Shown: positions 22,777 to 30,768, counted from the first letter of the stretch. The stretch: DNA of 32,945 nt from an uncultured Dorea sp. (GCA_947645355.1 CANSCI010000022.1:1-32945), one strand, 5' to 3'. Made by a program: numbers and translations. The notes: generated by a model from the letters alone, not told the origin.

Positions 22777-25152
22777 TTATTTTAATTCTGCGATAGTCAC
22801 ACCGGCGTCGCCTTCGCCAAAAGCTCCGAGCCGGAAGGATCTGACGTGCTTTTGTCTTCTCAGGTACTGGTGGATACCGTTCCTTAAGGCTCCGGTCCCT
22901 TTGCCGTGTACAATGCGTACAGAGCTCAGATGAGCGAGACTTGCGTCGTCCAGATATTTATCAAGCTCTGCAATGGCTTCGTCTACAGTTTTTCCAAGGA
23001 GATTGATTTCAGGCCCTACAGACAGGGACTTGTTCATTTTAAGTTTTCCTTTTCCGGTCTGTCGGCCGGTTTTTTGAAGATATGCCGGCTTCTCGTCAAT
23101 GATCTCCAGATCGGAAATATTCACCTGAGAGCGCAGGATTCCCATCTGTACAGTAAGGTTTCCCTTGCTGTCCGGCAGTGATGCGACGGTGCCGTTCAGG
23201 TTCATGCTCAGTACTTTTACAGATTCTCCCAGCCTGAAATCGGCAGGTTTATATTCCTTCCTGGGCTTTGCAGGCTCTTTTTTCATGCCGGAACGGGCAG
23301 TTTCCATTTTCCTCCGCAGACGTTCACGTTCACGCTCCATGTCTGCCGCAGAAATATTTTCCTTGCCGAACTTGTGAAAATTGCGGATCGTTTCGTCGGC
23401 GGTCTCCTTGGCCTCTGCGAGGATAGCATGAGCTTTTTCGTTGGCCTGCATCAGGATCCGTTCCTTTTGTTCTTCCAGACGTTCCTGTTTCTTTTGTGTT
23501 TCTTGCTTTAAGCGCTCGATCTCCCGCTTGTAGGAGGCAATGGTTTCCTGCTCCTTCTCTATTGTGCGGCGGCTGGCCTCAAGGTCTGTCAAAATGTCCT
23601 CGAAAGATTCGTCCTGTTCGCTCAGGCGTGCCCGGGCATCCTCGATGATATAATCCGGCAGCCCTAGTTTGCCTGCAATGGCAAATGCATTGCTCTTTCC
23701 GGGGATACCGATCAACAGATGGTAGGTAGGCCGCAAGGTCTCTACATTGAATTCGCAGGATGCATTTTCCACGCCCGGGGTGGAGAGAGCATAGACTTTG
23801 AGTTCACTGTAGTGGGTAGTTGCCATGGTTCGTATGCCTCGTTCATGCAGATGGTTTAAAATGGAAATGGCAAGAGCAGCCCCCTCCGTGGGGTCTGTCC
23901 CTGCACCCAATTCGTCAAAGAGAACGAGGGAGTTCTCATCCACATGTCTTAAAAAAGATATGATATTGGTCATATGTGAGGAGAAAGTACTCAGGCTCTG
24001 CTCGATGCTCTGTTCATCTCCGATGTCGGCATAGACGTCAGTAAATACCGATAATTCTGACCGGTCAAGAGCCGGGATATGAAGTCCGGCCTGCCCCATC
24101 AGGGTAAATAACCCTACCGTCTTCAGAGAGACCGTCTTTCCGCCGGTGTTCGGACCGGTAACGATCAGAAGATCAAAGGCATCTCCAAGGGTCAGAGTGA
24201 TGGGGACTACGGTTCGTTTATTAAGAAGGGGGTGGCGCCCCTCCCGGATATGGATGCGCCCTGCTGTGTTGAAGATAGGCATGCTTGCATTCATTTCGAT
24301 AGCCAGGGCACCCTTTGCAAAAATAAAGTCTAATTCCCGCAGGATGGTATAGTCCGTCTGGATATCCGGGATATACCCTGCGGCGTCTGCACTCAGCCGT
24401 GCAAGGATGATCTGGATCTCTTCCTGTTCTTTGCCGTAGAGTTCTTTTAGATCGTTGTTCAGCCTGACCACAGCCATGGGCTCAATAAAAAGGGTCGAGC
24501 CGGTGGCGGACTGATCGTGGATCATGCCCGGCACCTGGCTTCGGTATTCGGCCTTTACCGGGATACAGTAGCGGTCTCCGCGCATAGTAATGATGGCGTC
24601 CTGCAGATAGGAGCGCAGGGAGCCGTTCACCATGCCGGAAAGAGTGGCATGTACTTTGTCGTTGATCTGCCCCATGGAACGGCGGATACGCTTTAGTTCG
24701 GGACTTGCCTCATCACTGATCTCATCTTCCTCAAGGATGCACCTGCGGATCTCCGACGTAAGCGCCGGAACCGGATTTAACTGGGAAAAATAAGGATCCA
24801 GACAGTCTTCGGCCTCGTCTGCACGCTCGCGGCGTCCGTAGGCTTTGGCGCGTCCGGCGCCTTCTAAGAGCTTGCAGATACGAAGCAGCTCTCCGCTTCC
24901 TAAGGCTCCGCCGATCTCCAGACGCCTCAGGGAGTCACTGACAGGGCTGCAGCCGCTGAATGACGGGCGACCTTTTTTTACGATTCTTGTAAAGGCGGCG
25001 CCGGTCTGCTCCTGGGCGGTCTTAATATCGCTTAGGGAAACCATGGGCTTCAGTTTCTGGCAGAGAGCCTTCCCGCTTGAGGAAGAAGCATGCCCCGCCA
25101 GGAGTTCCAGTATTTTATTGTATTCTAATTTTTCTAATGTTTTTTTATTCAT
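22777..25152 (-). CDS. mutS2: MutS2 ATPase/endonuclease (ribosome-rescue or anti-recombination factor)
   Basis: A 791-residue MutS2. The MutS-like core and clamp are followed by the ATPase: Walker A GPNTGGKT at about 333-340 and Walker B VLFDELGAGTDPTEGAAL. A long charged coiled coil (about 505-630) comes next, then a C-terminal Smr nuclease domain (LLGKTVDEAIAELDKYLDDA ... VRIVHGKGTGALRNGI). Family members act on branched DNA or on collided ribosomes. I start at ATG 25152; an in-frame GTG at 25161 is possible but is too close to the AGGTGA that would serve as ribosome-binding site. The size is normal and the sequence looks intact. It is first in a leftward unit with the response regulator and kinase. 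Confidence 0.95.
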   Translation of the reverse strand: MNKKTLEKLEYNKILELLAGHASSSSGKALCQKLKPMVSLSDIKTAQEQTGAAFTRIVKKGRPSFSGCSPVSDSLRRLEIGGALGSGELLRICKLLEGAGRAKAYGRRERADEAEDCLDPYFSQLNPVPALTSEIRRCILEEDEISDEASPELKRIRRSMGQINDKVHATLSGMVNGSLRSYLQDAIITMRGDRYCIPVKAEYRSQVPGMIHDQSATGSTLFIEPMAVVRLNNDLKELYGKEQEEIQIILARLSADAAGYIPDIQTDYTILRELDFIFAKGALAIEMNASMPIFNTAGRIHIREGRHPLLNKRTVVPITLTLGDAFDLLIVTGPNTGGKTVSLKTVGLFTLMGQAGLHIPALDRSELSVFTDVYADIGDEQSIEQSLSTFSSHMTNIISFLRHVDENSLVLFDELGAGTDPTEGAALAISILNHLHERGIRTMATTHYSELKVYALSTPGVENASCEFNVETLRPTYHLLIGIPGKSNAFAIAGKLGLPDYIIEDARARLSEQDESFEDILTDLEASRRTIEKEQETIASYKREIERLKQETQKKQERLEEQKERILMQANEKAHAILAEAKETADETIRNFHKFGKENISAADMERERERLRRKMETARSGMKKEPAKPRKEYKPADFRLGESVKVLSMNLNGTVASLPDSKGNLTVQMGILRSQVNISDLEIIDEKPAYLQKTGRQTGKGKLKMNKSLSVGPEINLLGKTVDEAIAELDKYLDDASLAHLSSVRIVHGKGTGALRNGIHQYLRRQKHVRSFRLGAFGEGDAGVTIAELK

Positions 25153-25207
25153 AAGCTTCACCTAGACTTATTCTAACCTATTTGCCTCATAAAGAAAAGG
25201 ATAAATA

Positions 25208-25236
25208 TTGAACATTTGCAAGGGATACGGTATACT
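25208..25236 (+). promoter_or_regulatory. Sigma-A promoter of the PDZ-protein gene
   Basis: TTGAAC (25208-25213) and TATACT (25231-25236) are spaced by 17 bp, giving a start near 25243 and a leader of about 27 bases before ATG 25270. It is divergent from mutS2, whose start codon lies 56 bp to the left. Confidence 0.75.
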
Positions 25237-25269
25237 TATAGAGAAGATCGTGAAGGAGAAAGGCTGCTT

Positions 25270-26535
25270 ATGGAAGAGTACAAAGGTCCACGGGAAGAAG
25301 CGGAATACACAGAAGAACCGGAAGAGTATTCTTTTTTACAGGAAGTTATTAAAGATGAAGCAGGCAGTGTAAGGAGTCTGAAGGCGAAGATCCTGCGCGT
25401 GATTGGGTTTGGGATTATCTTCGGAATCGTTGCAAGTGTCAGTTTTTGTGCGTTTATGCCGTTGGCTGAGAAGCGGTTTGAGAGTGATCCGGATGAGGTT
25501 ACGATCCCAAGGGATGAGAAGCAGGAGCCTGATGAAGAAACTGTGGCGGCCTCAGAGAATCCTGTTTCAGAGGAGGTAAGCTATAGCCGGATGATCCGTT
25601 CCCTGAATACGGTCTCAGTGATTACACGCAGGAGTGTAGTAGAGATGGCTGCAGCTGCACCCGGAGAAAAGGATGCCGGGGAAGAACTGCATAAGATCGC
25701 AGGTGTTGTGGTGGCAGATAACGGACAGGAACTTCTGATTCTGGGGCAGATGTTTGCAGCCAGAGAGGTTGAGGGGATTCAGGCAGTATTTTTTGACGGT
25801 TTTTCCTGTCAGGCAGCAGTGAAGATGAGTGATGCCAATCTGGAGATTTCTATCTATGCAGTCAAACGTGCGGATGTAGAGGAAGAAACGCTCAGGCAGG
25901 TTCCGACGGCTCAGCTTGGGAGTTCCTTTAATGTAGACGTGGGTGACGTGGCTATCCTGCTGGGGAAACCATTTGGGCAGGAGGATGCGGCCGGGTATGG
26001 GTTTATCGAGTCCTGTGAGGAATATGTGGAGCGCGCAGACGGCCGTTATGAGATGCTGAGCGTAAGTGCAGCCGGATTCGGCGGCGGCAGCGGGATTATT
26101 GTAGATGCCGACGGCACAGTCATCGGTCTGATCAGCCGGAAGGTCGTGGAGGATGGAAAAGAAAGCCTGATCTATGGATATGCGATCTCTAATATTAAAG
26201 ATATTATAGAATTTCTGTCCAATGGCACGGGAGTACCTTATATCGGTGTGTGCGGCACTGATGTGACGGATGCAATGGCAGAGGAGCGCGGGATCCCCAA
26301 GGGTGTGTATGTCAAAGAGGTTGAGGCGAATTCGCCGGCCATGGCGGCAGGAATCCAGAGCGGGGATATCATTACCCAGATTGACGGAACAGGAGTTAAC
26401 AGTTTCGATGTGTACCACAGCATCCTGATGAGCAAAAAGGGTGTGCAGGTACTGAACCTTAAGGGGTGCCGGCAGGGAGCCGGGGATGAGTATGTGGATA
26501 TTGATTTTTCGGTGAATTTGGGGACGAAGAAGTAG
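25270..26535 (+). CDS. Membrane-anchored HtrA-like PDZ protein, apparent pseudoprotease
   Basis: A 421-residue protein with an acidic cytoplasmic tail, one membrane helix (about 41-65), a trypsin-like fold region (about 140-320) and a C-terminal PDZ domain (VYVKEVEANSPAMAAGIQSGDIITQIDG). The layout matches DegP/HtrA membrane proteases. By my alignment, however, the triad is not recognisable: the His position in TNNHV corresponds to Gln160, the Asp in TDLAV to Glu192, and GNSGGP reads GGGSGI with Gly273 at the nucleophile position. It may bind rather than cut exported proteins. ATG 25270 is preferred over 25216: AAGGAG lies 11 bases upstream and the promoter at 25208-25236 leaves no room for the longer form. 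It is followed at 35 bases by the yhaM gene. Confidence 0.8.
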   Translation: MEEYKGPREEAEYTEEPEEYSFLQEVIKDEAGSVRSLKAKILRVIGFGIIFGIVASVSFCAFMPLAEKRFESDPDEVTIPRDEKQEPDEETVAASENPVSEEVSYSRMIRSLNTVSVITRRSVVEMAAAAPGEKDAGEELHKIAGVVVADNGQELLILGQMFAAREVEGIQAVFFDGFSCQAAVKMSDANLEISIYAVKRADVEEETLRQVPTAQLGSSFNVDVGDVAILLGKPFGQEDAAGYGFIESCEEYVERADGRYEMLSVSAAGFGGGSGIIVDADGTVIGLISRKVVEDGKESLIYGYAISNIKDIIEFLSNGTGVPYIGVCGTDVTDAMAEERGIPKGVYVKEVEANSPAMAAGIQSGDIITQIDGTGVNSFDVYHSILMSKKGVQVLNLKGCRQGAGDEYVDIDFSVNLGTKK

Positions 26536-26570
26536 ACAATAAGAACGAAGAGAAAGAGGCAGTAAGACAT

Positions 26571-27512
26571 ATGAGATATATTAATACATTAGTTGAGGGC
26601 GAGACAATCCGCAATATTTATCTGTGCAAGGGAAAAAGAAGTGCAGAGACAAGAAACGGGAAACCGTATGACAACCTGCTCCTCCAGGACAAGACGGGAA
26701 CTCTGGACGGGAAAGTCTGGGATCCCAATTCCAGCGGGATAGCGGATTATAATGAGATGGATTTTATTGAGGTGTATGGGGAGGTTATCAGCTATAACAA
26801 TAACCTGCAGCTTAACATTAAGCAGATCCGCAAAGCCTATGAGGATGAATATGCAGCAGCAGACTACATGCCCACCAGTGAAAAGAGTACCGACGGGATG
26901 TATGAAGAACTGATGGGATATGTGAGAAAGATCGACAATATTTACCTGCGTCAGATCGTAGAGTATTATTTCGCAAATGATGCTGAGTTTATCAAGACAT
27001 TCAAAGGGCACTCCGCAGCTAAGACTGTCCATCACGGCTTCGCCGGAGGGCTTTTGGAGCACACACTCAGCGTAGTAAAATTCTGTGAATATATGGTGGG
27101 CGCTTATCCGATCCTGAACAAGGATCTTTTGTATGCGGCAGCAATCTGTCACGATATCGGCAAGATCAAAGAACTGTCGGCCTTCCCGGAAAATGACTAT
27201 ACCGACGACGGGCAGCTTCTGGGGCATATCGTTATAGGCGTAGAGATGGTCAGTGATGCTGCAAGAACTATTCCGGACTGTCCTGCACGGCTGGTAAGCG
27301 AACTTAAGCACTGCATCGTAGCGCACCATGGAGAACTCGAGTATGGTTCACCGAAGAAACCGGCAATTGCAGAGGCACTGGCGCTCAATTTTGCAGACTG
27401 CACGGATGCAAAGATGCAGACACTGACAGAGATCTTCAAGGACAAAAACAGCAATGACTGGCTGGGGTATAATCGAATGTTCGAGTCGAATCTGAGGAAG
27501 ACAGTGATATAA
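26571..27512 (+). CDS. yhaM: 3'-5' exoribonuclease YhaM
   Basis: A 313-residue protein with an N-terminal OB-fold nucleic-acid-binding domain (about 10-90) and a C-terminal HD domain. HD metal ligands are visible in HHGFAGGLLEHT (His164) and CHDIGK (His194-Asp195), with IVAHHGELEYG and a later ADCTDAK. It degrades short or nicked RNA and single-stranded DNA from the 3' end in the cytoplasm. The length is normal. It lies 35 bases behind the PDZ-protein gene and is followed by a repeat element at 27517-27597. Confidence 0.92.
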   Translation: MRYINTLVEGETIRNIYLCKGKRSAETRNGKPYDNLLLQDKTGTLDGKVWDPNSSGIADYNEMDFIEVYGEVISYNNNLQLNIKQIRKAYEDEYAAADYMPTSEKSTDGMYEELMGYVRKIDNIYLRQIVEYYFANDAEFIKTFKGHSAAKTVHHGFAGGLLEHTLSVVKFCEYMVGAYPILNKDLLYAAAICHDIGKIKELSAFPENDYTDDGQLLGHIVIGVEMVSDAARTIPDCPARLVSELKHCIVAHHGELEYGSPKKPAIAEALALNFADCTDAKMQTLTEIFKDKNSNDWLGYNRMFESNLRKTVI

Positions 27513-27516
27513 ACGT

Positions 27517-27597
27517 AAAATGGGGACGTTAAAATGGGGACGTAGTATTTTTCAAAAGTGCTACGTCCCAAATTGACTTTTGACCTGTACCCAAATG
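27517..27597. repeat. Second REP-like palindromic element, with a tandem half-unit
   Basis: The half-unit AAAATGGGGACGT occurs twice, at 27517 and 27531. The second copy extends to TAG and pairs imperfectly with CTACGTCCCAAATT (27561-27574) through a TTTT/AAAA inner stem. GACCTGTACCCAAATGG follows at 27581-27597. It shares TGGGGACGTAG and CTACGTCCC with the element at 19651-19695, so the two belong to one family. It fills the 103-bp gap between yhaM and the rRNA methyltransferase gene. Confidence 0.7.
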
Positions 27598-27615
27598 GAA
27601 AAAAGAGGTATATTT

Positions 27616-29013
27616 ATGCAGAAAAATGATGTGGTGACAATTGAGATCGAGGATATGGGAAATGACGGTGAGGGCATCGGAAAGGTAAATGGATATGCGT
27701 TGTTTGTTAAAGATGCCATTATCGGTGATGTGGTGGAAGCGAAAGTTATCAAAGCGAAAAAGAACTATGGATATGCAAGATTGATGAATATTATTTCCCC
27801 GTCAAAATATCGGGTAAAAAATCCAAGGTGTCCGATTGCGAGGAAATGCGGCGGATGCCAGATTCAGGAGATGAAATACGGCAGACAACTTGCTTTTAAG
27901 GAAGATAAAGTAAAGGGGAATCTTGTCCGTATCGGGGGCGTCCCTGCAGAACTGGTTGATCGGGTGACGGAACCAATCGTGGGAATGGAGAATCCTTTTC
28001 GCTACAGGAATAAGGCACAGTTTCCAGTCGGGACGGACAAGTCCGGAAGGATCATCGCGGGCTTTTATGCAGGCAGAACGCATAGTATTATTCCGAATGT
28101 TGATTGTGCGCTTGGGGTGGAGGTGAATCAGACAATTCTTGATTGTATCATTGAGTTCATGGAGGAGTATGCCATCCGGGCATATGATGAGGAGAGGCAC
28201 GAAGGGCTTGTACGCCATGTGCTGCTGCGCTATGGATTTCGAACGCATGAGATTATGGTGTGTCTTGTCATAAATGGAAGCCACATTCCACATCAAAATG
28301 TTTTGGTTGAGCGGCTAAGAAGGATCCAGGGAATGACCAGCATTACAGTCAGTGTGAACCGGGAACAAACAAATGTGATCATGGGAACGGAGATTCAGCT
28401 GCTGTGGGGGCAGGGATATATTACAGATTATATCGGGAAGACCAGATATCAGATATCTCCGTTGTCTTTCTACCAGGTGAATCCTGTCCAGACAGAGAAG
28501 CTATATAATCTGGTGCTTGAATATGCTGATCTCAGCGGGAAAGAAACCGTGTGGGATCTGTATTGCGGGATCGGAACTATTTCGTTTTTCCTGGCTCAGA
28601 GGGCAAAGAAAGTGTATGGGGTGGAGATTGTACCCCAGGCTATTGAAGATGCCAGGAATAATGCCAGGATAAATGATATTAAAAATGCAGAGTTTTATGT
28701 GGGTAAGGCGGAGGAGGTTCTGCCGGAGTACTGCAAGGCGCATGGAAAAGAGCATGGCGGGGAGGCAATGCGGGCGGATGTGCTTGTGGTGGATCCGCCG
28801 AGGAAGGGATGTGAGGAGTCACTGCTTGAGACAATGGTAGATATGGAGCCGGAGAGAATCGTGTATGTGAGTTGTGATTCTGCGACGCTGGCGCGGGATG
28901 TGAAATACTTGAGAGGGAGAGGGTATGAAGTTGAGAGGGTGAGAGCAGTGGATCAGTTTGCGCATACGGTGCATGTTGAAACAGTCTGTCTGCTGACGAA
29001 AAAAGCCCAGTAA
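27616..29013 (+). CDS. 23S rRNA (uracil-5-)-methyltransferase, RumA/RlmCD type
   Basis: Methylates C5 of a uridine in 23S rRNA using S-adenosylmethionine. A TRAM domain (about 1-60) is followed by the iron-sulfur cysteines Cys72, Cys78 and Cys81 (RCPIARKCGGC), with a fourth likely in NVDCALG. The methyltransferase domain has WDLYCGIGTISF, VVDPPRKGC and the catalytic cysteine in YVSCDSATLARDVKYL. About 465 residues is normal. The ATG at 27616 with AGAGGT 6 bases upstream is preferred over a longer frame from 27580, because that extension lies inside the repeat element. In Firmicutes one such enzyme often modifies both U747 and U1939, which cannot be judged here. Confidence 0.92.
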   Translation: MQKNDVVTIEIEDMGNDGEGIGKVNGYALFVKDAIIGDVVEAKVIKAKKNYGYARLMNIISPSKYRVKNPRCPIARKCGGCQIQEMKYGRQLAFKEDKVKGNLVRIGGVPAELVDRVTEPIVGMENPFRYRNKAQFPVGTDKSGRIIAGFYAGRTHSIIPNVDCALGVEVNQTILDCIIEFMEEYAIRAYDEERHEGLVRHVLLRYGFRTHEIMVCLVINGSHIPHQNVLVERLRRIQGMTSITVSVNREQTNVIMGTEIQLLWGQGYITDYIGKTRYQISPLSFYQVNPVQTEKLYNLVLEYADLSGKETVWDLYCGIGTISFFLAQRAKKVYGVEIVPQAIEDARNNARINDIKNAEFYVGKAEEVLPEYCKAHGKEHGGEAMRADVLVVDPPRKGCEESLLETMVDMEPERIVYVSCDSATLARDVKYLRGRGYEVERVRAVDQFAHTVHVETVCLLTKKAQ

Positions 29014-29127
29014 ATCAAAGGGTTCTGCCGCATAGAAGAAAAAACGGTGCTGTATTTCTTGTGAAATATGTTTGGTAAGACGGCTTGTTTTCCGGGGTGG
29101 GGTTCAAAAATAATTTGCTGAAATGGA

Positions 29128-29205
29128 GTTTCGCTAAATTGTATGGGTTTCGCTAAATTGTTTGAGTTTCGCTAAAATGTTTAGTGTTTTGCTAAAGCAT
29201 ACGGA
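29128..29205 (+). repeat. Four tandem 19-20 bp GTTTCGCTAAA repeats
   Basis: Units start at 29128, 29147, 29166 and 29186, each beginning GTTTCGCTAAA or GTTTTGCTAAA, with periods of 19, 19 and 20 bp. A degenerate relative, TTTGCTGAAAT, precedes them at about 29114. The copies abut without unique spacers, so this is not a CRISPR array. They lie in the 374-bp interval between the rRNA methyltransferase and the small HTH gene. That interval also holds the hairpin at 29216 and the operators at 29297. Confidence 0.8.
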
Positions 29206-29215
29206 TAAAAAATGT

Positions 29216-29263
29216 ACAGTCAGGGTATCAGTAGGAGCGTCTGTTATCCTGGCTGTTTTGGTT
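29216..29263 (+). terminator. Long hairpin with T-rich tail
   Basis: ACAGTCAGGGTA (29216-29227) pairs with TATCCTGGCTGT (29245-29256), with two wobbles. An inner CAG/CTG pair continues the stem after a 1-base bulge on each side, and TTTGTTTG follows. It could end the rRNA methyltransferase transcript about 200 bases after its stop codon, or end a small RNA that includes the tandem repeats. Confidence 0.6.
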
Positions 29264-29296
29264 TGACATCATCACTGCTAATGGAGATTTAAAAAT

Positions 29297-29348
29297 CCAC
29301 GTTTGACGTGGAAAATGATTTGACATTCCACATTGAACGTGGTAATTT
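29297..29348 (+). promoter_or_regulatory. Promoter with two palindromic operators for the small HTH gene
   Basis: CCACGTTTGACGTGG (29297-29311) and CCACATTGAACGTGG (29328-29342) are related palindromes whose centres are 31 bp apart, about three helical turns. TTGACA (29320-29325) and a modest TAATTT (29343-29348) are 17 bp apart. The second palindrome occupies the spacer between -35 and -10, and the first lies 8 bases upstream of the -35. This is a classic autorepression layout. Confidence 0.65.
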
Positions 29349-29387
29349 GTAAGTGCAGGCGGAAGAGTTTGCAAAGGAGGTTGGATG

Positions 29388-29714
29388 ATGAAATTTGGGC
29401 TGTTTTCTGAATTGTATGATGAGGCAAAAAGTTGTGAGAACGTGGATGTATTCATAGAACGCCGTGAGGATGATGTGGAACTGAAGAAAACACCAGATGA
29501 TAACATTGTGCTGTTGCTGCGGTTTATATATGATGCCGCTCATATGGGCATTAGGGATATTCGAGAATATTTGGGAATGCTGCGTCCGCAGTTCTGCGAG
29601 CAGTATGAGATAAAAATGAGAACACTGGAAGATTGGGAGTACGGGAAAAATCCGGTACCGCAGCGTTTGCTTAAGCTGTTGTCATATACTCTTGTAGAGG
29701 ATTTCCTGAGCTAA
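29388..29714 (+). CDS. Small helix-turn-helix protein, probably autoregulatory
   Basis: A 108-residue soluble protein. The N-terminal half (GLFSELYDEAKSCENVDVFIERREDDVELKK) matches nothing I can name. The C-terminal part carries a Cro/XRE-like helix-turn-helix, MGIRDIREYLGMLRPQFCEQYEIKMRTLEDWEYGKNPVPQRLLKLLSY, where RTLEDWEYGKNPVP is the recognition-to-next-helix turn seen in HigA/MqsA-like regulators. AAGGAGG at 29374-29380 is 7 bases from ATG 29388 and only 4 from ATG 29385, so I use 29388. Two operator-like palindromes overlap its promoter. It could be an antitoxin-type regulator without an obvious toxin. The GNAT gene 36 bases downstream may be co-transcribed. Confidence 0.7.
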   Translation: MKFGLFSELYDEAKSCENVDVFIERREDDVELKKTPDDNIVLLLRFIYDAAHMGIRDIREYLGMLRPQFCEQYEIKMRTLEDWEYGKNPVPQRLLKLLSYTLVEDFLS

Positions 29715-29750
29715 TGCAAAATTTTAAGGTCGGTGTGAGGTGCTTCAATA

Positions 29751-30230
29751 ATGAGTGAAAAACTTAACTTTAGATATGCAGAAAGAAAAGATACTTCATT
29801 AATCCTAAGTTTTATTAAAGAGCTGGCAGCTTATGAAAAAATGCTGGATGAGGTTGTTGCTGATGAGAAAACACTGGAAGAGTGGATTTTTGACAGAGAA
29901 AAAGCGGAGGTTATTTTTGCGGTTGCAGATGGCAAAGAAATCGGGTTTGCTCTTTTCTTCCATAACTTTTCCACATTTCTTGGCAGAGCCGGGATCTATT
30001 TAGAAGACTTATTTGTACGGACAGAGTATAGGGGAAAAGGATATGGTAAAGCCATATTAAAGAAGCTGGCAGCAATTGCAGTTGAGCGCGACTGCGGACG
30101 ATTGGAATGGTGGTGCCTGGATTGGAATAAGCCGAGTATTGACTTTTATTTGTCCCTTGGCGCAGAACCAATGTCTGATTGGACCGTGTACCGTATTACT
30201 GGTGCCACGCTTTCAGAACTTGCTAAGTGA
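29751..30230 (+). CDS. GNAT-family acetyltransferase, diamine N-acetyltransferase-like
   Basis: A 159-residue acetyl-CoA-dependent acetyltransferase. The acetyl-CoA loop is RTEYRGKGYGKAIL, preceded by the strand YLEDLFV and followed by WWCLDWNKPSIDFYLSLGA. This arrangement closely resembles spermidine/spermine N1-acetyltransferases (YLED.FV, then W N.PSI.FY...GA). The substrate may therefore be a polyamine or a small amine, but this is not proven. It begins 36 bases after the small HTH gene and may be in its transcript. The size is normal and the frame intact. Confidence 0.88.
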   Translation: MSEKLNFRYAERKDTSLILSFIKELAAYEKMLDEVVADEKTLEEWIFDREKAEVIFAVADGKEIGFALFFHNFSTFLGRAGIYLEDLFVRTEYRGKGYGKAILKKLAAIAVERDCGRLEWWCLDWNKPSIDFYLSLGAEPMSDWTVYRITGATLSELAK

Positions 30231-30297
30231 TACAGCCTCTTTTTGAATACAGAGTTGTATGGAGTTTTAGATAACAGACCGGGAGGTGGAATAGAGA

Positions 30298-30738
30298 ATG
30301 AACAACGATTTAGAGCGGTTTCTGATCGCACAGCAGACTTATTACCGGATTGCCCTGCAGGAGATAAAGTCCGGGCGGAAGAGGAGCCATTGGATGTGGT
30401 TTATCTTTCCACAGATTGCGGGACTTGGTTACAGTGAAACTGCCCGATATTATGCAATCAAGGATATGGCTGAAGCGAAAGCATATATGGAAGATTACAC
30501 ACTTAGTAGTAATCTCATTGAAATCTCGCAGGCATTACTGGATGTGGATTCCGATGACGCGACCGCTGTGATGGGATGGCCAGATGATCTGAAATTGAAA
30601 TCTTCCATGACCTTATTTGCTTTGGTGAAACCGGAGTGTGAAGTATTTCAGAAGGTGCTGGAAAAGTTTTTTCATGGGGAAAAGGACCAGAAAACAATAG
30701 AAATTTTACAGGACAAAAAGCTTGGAGCTATGTGGTAA
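30298..30738 (+). CDS. DUF1810 family protein
   Basis: A 146-residue soluble protein with the DUF1810 pattern: LERFLIAQQTYYRIALQEIKSGRKRSHWMWFIFPQIAGLGYSETARYYAI at the start and SSMTLFALVKPECEVFQKVLEKFFHGEKDQKTIEIL near the end. No biochemical function is established for this family. GGGAGGTGG precedes the ATG. The gene's own last codons form the left arm of a long terminator hairpin, so it is probably the end of the HTH-GNAT-DUF1810 group. Confidence 0.85.
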   Translation: MNNDLERFLIAQQTYYRIALQEIKSGRKRSHWMWFIFPQIAGLGYSETARYYAIKDMAEAKAYMEDYTLSSNLIEISQALLDVDSDDATAVMGWPDDLKLKSSMTLFALVKPECEVFQKVLEKFFHGEKDQKTIEILQDKKLGAMW

Positions 30739-30768
30739 ATTGAAAACCGCATGGTTCCAGGCTTTTTT
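30718..30768 (+). terminator. Strong 19-bp terminator overlapping the DUF1810 stop codon
   Basis: The left arm 30718-30736 and right arm 30746-30764 pair at all 19 positions, with four G-T wobbles, around a 9-base loop. TTTT continues after the right arm. The TAA stop codon (30736-30738) lies at the top of the stem, so ribosomes finishing translation would cover half of the hairpin. Confidence 0.8.

Noticed and set aside
27580-27615. Extended N-terminus of the rRNA methyltransferase
   Set aside because: The extension lies in the repeat element. The TRAM domain starts properly at ATG 27616 with AGAGGT upstream.
29114-29205. GTTTCGCTAAA repeats as a CRISPR array
   Set aside because: Units abut without unique spacers of constant length, and no cas gene is present in the window.
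29751-30230. GNAT gene plus upstream HTH gene as an acetyltransferase toxin-antitoxin pair
   Set aside because: The GNAT protein resembles diamine acetyltransferases more than tRNA-acetylating toxins, which usually pair with ribbon-helix-helix antitoxins and overlap them. The 36-bp gap and different antitoxin fold do not support a pair without experiments.
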